A DNA stretch of 64,000 nucleotides from Defluviitalea raffinosedens. GTDB taxonomy: Bacteria; Bacillota; Clostridia; Lachnospirales; Defluviitaleaceae. Shown here in pieces: positions 61,290 to 64,000 of the stretch. The stretch's first letter is position 1. Every line of letters begins with the position of its first letter. Position numbers and translations under genes: made by a program. The stretch is from contig NZ_JAFBEP010000006.1 in the NCBI RefSeq assembly GCF_016908775.1, positions 1 to 64,000 of the forward strand, in the 5' to 3' direction. The notes below the pieces were generated by a model. It saw only the letters and a program-made list of their open reading frames with translations. It had not been told where the DNA came from and made no database searches.

Positions 61290-62258
61290 TCAAGTACGTT
61301 TTATTAAACCAAGCGCATTTACAAGATAGAAAAAATCTTTATCAAATCCAGATATATCTTTTATCACAATGTCTTCAAATACATCAGCTGGTTTTACAGG
61401 AATATCTAACATATTTTCTATGTATTGAGCAATATTTTTAAAATAAGCTCCTCCACCTACGAGATAAATAATTTTTATCTTTTTTACATTGCTTCTGGAA
61501 TAGTAAAACTCTAAAAAGCGATTGATTTCTTGAATCATCTGCTCTTCAAGAGCAGATGCTACCAAATCGTTTCCTTCAAATTCGTCTCTCATGAATTCCT
61601 TCAGCTGCTCCAATCCATATAATATAGAGCGACTAAATAAAATATGGCCTTCTGACAATATAGTAACCGTTGTGGTTTGTCCTCCAAGATCCAATATCAT
61701 AATCGAAAATTTTTCATTATAAAATCCAAAAGACCTCGATGCAAATATTTTTGAAAGAGCATTAGAAGCAATATCAATAAATTTAGGTTTTAGATTAAGT
61801 CTTTTAATTAATTCCAAAGTATTTTTAATTATAATATTAGGTACAGCGACTAATAATACATTAAGCATTTTTCCTTCTTCGGTTTCTACTTCATTCAATA
61901 TTTTAAAATCTGTCTGATAATCAGATACATCTATTAAAAAATAGTCATCTTTTTTGTAATCCAATATCATTCGAAGTTCTTTTTCACCCATAGGAGGCAT
62001 CAGAACATTCCTTGTTATTACAGAAGTCCCTTGCACCATAATGGCAGTATTTTTTTCTGTAAAGTGTTTCCTTTTTAAGAGATTTTCTAAACTGTGCAAT
62101 AAAGCATCCATATCCATAATAAATCCATCCCAAACGGCTCCCTTCGGCGTCGGTTCTATACCGTAATTTGTTAACACCAACTCATTTCGCTTTTGGATTC
62201 CTTGAACAGCTTTAATATTACAGTTCCCAATCTCAATCCCTAACAAAGCTTGTCCCAT
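61290..62258 (-). CDS. pilM: PilM-like pilus assembly ATPase-fold protein
   Basis: PilM is an actin-like cytoplasmic protein in the type IV pilus platform. The 322-aa protein begins MGQALLGIEIGNCNIKAVQG (phosphate 1 region), has LILDLGGQTTTVTIL-type ILDLGGQTTTVTILSEG (phosphate 2) near 197 and IYLVGGGAYFKNI (adenosine motif) near 265. AAGGAGG precedes the ATG. First of pilMNO. Confidence 0.92.
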   Translation of the reverse strand: MGQALLGIEIGNCNIKAVQGIQKRNELVLTNYGIEPTPKGAVWDGFIMDMDALLHSLENLLKRKHFTEKNTAIMVQGTSVITRNVLMPPMGEKELRMILDYKKDDYFLIDVSDYQTDFKILNEVETEEGKMLNVLLVAVPNIIIKNTLELIKRLNLKPKFIDIASNALSKIFASRSFGFYNEKFSIMILDLGGQTTTVTILSEGHILFSRSILYGLEQLKEFMRDEFEGNDLVASALEEQMIQEINRFLEFYYSRSNVKKIKIIYLVGGGAYFKNIAQYIENMLDIPVKPADVFEDIVIKDISGFDKDFFYLVNALGLIKRT

Positions 62259-62284
62259 TCTATTACCTCCTTAATTTCATTCAT

Positions 62285-62854
62285 TTAATAGGATGCTATT
62301 TCTTTATATCTGATAGAAACTTCTCCACTAATTTCATAAGATGGTATATCCTTTAATGGAATAGTTTTTATAGTTATTTTTAGATTTTTATCCATTAGCC
62401 CATCTTTATTGACATCCAATTCGGGATCTAATTGACCATTTTGATCTTGATCAAGAGAAGAAGGTTCAAAGCTAACAGATTGAATGTGATCGACCAGTTC
62501 AATATCATTAAATTTAAGCTTATTTCCATTAAGACTAAATTCTACATCTCCAGCTCCAGAGGAAATATTGATTCCTTCTATTCCATCAATCTCCAATCCT
62601 AAGATAGTATTGGAGGAAGGATAATCAATTTTAATTTTTTGAGCTCTTCTGATCTCATCAATCATAAAATCTAATGCAATTCTTGCATTTTCAACAAGTT
62701 CTATCTTTGCATAGATTCTCTCCGAACTTTTCACTGTATGATTCATAATGTCCCATATACTTAGGGCAAGCACACTAAAAAGTGACATAGTTATCAAAAT
62801 TTCTACCAAAGTTAAACCTTTTTCATTATGTAAAATTCGTTTAAATTCTGACAT
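62285..62854 (-). CDS. Prepilin-type protein, PilW-like
   Basis: A 189-aa pilin-like protein. The signal is HNEKGLTLVEILITMSLFS with cleavage after Gly, Leu at +1 and Glu at +5. DQDQNGQLDPELDVNKDGLMD near 137 looks like a calcium-binding loop of dockerin or EF-hand type (spaced Asp/Asn). Minor pilins with calcium loops are known. 26 bp from pilM. Confidence 0.85.
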   Translation of the reverse strand: MSEFKRILHNEKGLTLVEILITMSLFSVLALSIWDIMNHTVKSSERIYAKIELVENARIALDFMIDEIRRAQKIKIDYPSSNTILGLEIDGIEGINISSGAGDVEFSLNGNKLKFNDIELVDHIQSVSFEPSSLDQDQNGQLDPELDVNKDGLMDKNLKITIKTIPLKDIPSYEISGEVSIRYKEIASY

Positions 62855-62899
62855 CCTCTCACCTACTTTTTTACAATATCCCTGATGTCAATTATAAGT

Positions 62900-63655
62900 T
62901 TATAGCAAAGACAAATACCAGCAAAAAATCTGATCTCCCCAATAGAGGGAAGCAAAAGTACCTAATACTAAAAAAGGTGCGAAAGGAATGGCAGCTTTTC
63001 TGTCTTTGATCTTAGTGACCAAAAGAATTACCCCTATAATTCCTCCCAATAAAACTCCTAAAAAAAAACTCATGATTACGCCCCTAAATCCCAGAAACAA
63101 ACCAATAACTCCCATAAGTTTCATATCGCCAGCACCCATGCCTCCCTGGGATATAAGTATAATAATCAATATCATCAAGGCCCCGGCTAAAAATCCTGTT
63201 ATTCCATTTTGAATAGCCAAAAAAGAACGATTTATAATGTAATCAATAGTGATAAATATAGTTCCAAGCAGTATACCAAAAATAATGAGTTTATTAGGTA
63301 TCATTTGGGTTCTAAAATCAATCACGGCGATCACTAATAACAGAGATGAAAATAAGGCATAAAACATAAATGAATAACTCAAACCAAATTTACGAAATAA
63401 AATCCAATAAATCATGCCATTGGCTAATTCAATTACTGGATATTGCATGTTGATCTTTTTCCCGCAATATCTACATTGACCTTTTAAAAATATGAAACTC
63501 AATAAAGGAATTAAATCTAAAATTCCGAGTTTATGCTGGCAATACATGCAATGAGACGGAGGAAAAATTATGGATTCTTTTAGAGGAATGCGAAAAACAC
63601 ATACATTTAAAAAACTGCCGACTATAAATCCTATCACTATAACAAGTAAATTCAT
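62900..63655 (-). CDS. pilD: Prepilin peptidase (A24 family)
   Basis: PilD cleaves and N-methylates prepilins. The 251-aa membrane protein has the zinc-like cysteine pairs CMYC and CRYC (residues about 35-65) and two catalytic aspartates in VIDFRTQMIPNK and GGMGAGDMKLMG, each at the cytoplasmic end of a helix. ATG 63655 follows AAGGAAG. It has about eight membrane segments. Its substrates are likely the pilin-like genes around it. Confidence 0.95.
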   Translation of the reverse strand: MNLLVIVIGFIVGSFLNVCVFRIPLKESIIFPPSHCMYCQHKLGILDLIPLLSFIFLKGQCRYCGKKINMQYPVIELANGMIYWILFRKFGLSYSFMFYALFSSLLLVIAVIDFRTQMIPNKLIIFGILLGTIFITIDYIINRSFLAIQNGITGFLAGALMILIIILISQGGMGAGDMKLMGVIGLFLGFRGVIMSFFLGVLLGGIIGVILLVTKIKDRKAAIPFAPFLVLGTFASLYWGDQIFCWYLSLL

Positions 63656-63780
63656 TGAATTCTTCCTTTCGTATTTTCTTAAAAACATTTAGATCTCATA
63701 AGCAATATTCGAAAAGCAAATAAATTTTTTAGACATTTTAAATTGAATAAGTAAATGAATGCAAAAAATGAATTTTAAGA

Positions 63781-64000
63781 TTATGAATGTGGAATTGAAA
63801 AATCAGTAGAATTAATAAATTCTCTCTCCTCACTTGATAAACCATTAATTGCATCGATCACATGTTGAGATGGCGTTCCGTCTTTACCAATAAAAGCTCT
63901 TCCTGTTGTTGCATCATATGAAAATGTTAACCCTTGTGTTTGAGGAACTGGTAAATGATCTAAATAATTCTTTGCTTTTAGTGTTGAAAGTCCACCACTA
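63781..64000 (-). CDS. Pilin-like or secreted protein, C-terminal fragment
   Basis: The last 72 codons of a minus-strand gene whose start lies beyond the window. It includes LTFSYDATTGRAFIGKDGTP and ends FINSTDFSIPHS before TAA at 63783-63781. Ser, Thr and Gly are common and no membrane segment is seen. Position just before pilD in a pilus operon suggests a pilin (perhaps the major one), but the N-terminal signal cannot be checked here. Confidence 0.5.
   Translation of the reverse strand, partial: SGGLSTLKAKNYLDHLPVPQTQGLTFSYDATTGRAFIGKDGTPSQHVIDAINGLSSEEREFINSTDFSIPHS

Noticed and set aside
1-64000. CRISPR arrays, tRNA or rRNA genes, riboswitches
   Set aside because: No repeated spacer pattern, no tRNA cloverleaf or rRNA sequence, and no recognisable riboswitch or T-box leader was found in the short intergenic gaps.

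Overview
The window is a gene-dense, AT-rich stretch of a chromosome from an endospore-forming Clostridia-type Bacillota. The evidence is the sporulation gene set (spo0A, spoIVB, the complete spoIIIAA-AH operon, spoVM, ylbJ, an alpha/beta SASP), a gene order that follows the Bacillus subtilis yloC-recG and nusB-spo0A/efp-spoIIIA blocks, clostridial-type genes such as a DUF116 protein and a CD1247-type zinc-ribbon protein, and strong purine-rich ribosome binding sites. Genus cannot be assigned from the window alone. Almost everything is on the minus strand; only tmcAL, ylbJ, rpmB and rqcH are on plus.

Layout. 1-643: the left end of an insertion sequence interrupts pta (phosphate acetyltransferase). 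826-3366 (+): tmcAL and ylbJ. 3367-9699 (-): coaD/rsmD, SASP, recG, fakA, an Asp23 protein. 9909-10097 (+): rpmB. 10199-10436 (-): two very short genes, spoVM (25 aa) and a 45-aa membrane protein. 10542-17889 (-): thiN, rpe, rsgA, prkC, stp, rlmN, rsmB. 17991-26839 (-): YugP-type protease, DUF116 protein, fmt, def, priA, coaBC, rpoZ, gmk, remA, yicC. 27002-28765 (+): rqcH. 28818-31337 (-): a SteA-like protein, a family 2 glycosyltransferase and a MraY/WecA-like phosphoglycosyl transferase. 31463-43517 (-): spo0A, spoIVB, recN, argR, nadK, tlyA, dxs, a DUF212 protein, ispA, xseB, xseA, nusB and a second Asp23 protein. 43618-48890 (-): spoIIIAH to spoIIIAA, behind a near-consensus sigma-E promoter. 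49068-52418 (-): CD1247-type protein, efp, pepP, aroQ, aroK, comFB. 52505-64000 (-): a type IV pilus locus (pilin-like genes, pilD, pilM, pilN, an enlarged pilO, a giant PilX/beta-helix protein, a lipoprotein) with aroE and yqeG embedded in it.

How the parts fit. Most genes are core translation, cofactor, isoprenoid, shikimate and sporulation functions in conserved order. The points that depart from routine are: the IS-disrupted pta, with a hairpin able to mask the transposase start; the small genes between rpmB and thiN; the SteA/GT2/phosphoglycosyltransferase trio with a possible forespore promoter; a possible homopolymer frameshift at the nadK/argR junction; and the type IV pilus operon, whose very large PilX-type protein, PilO with a long C-terminal extension and unassigned lipoprotein are the least explained parts. 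No tRNA, rRNA or CRISPR array was seen. No single feature here can be claimed as a demonstrated new system.
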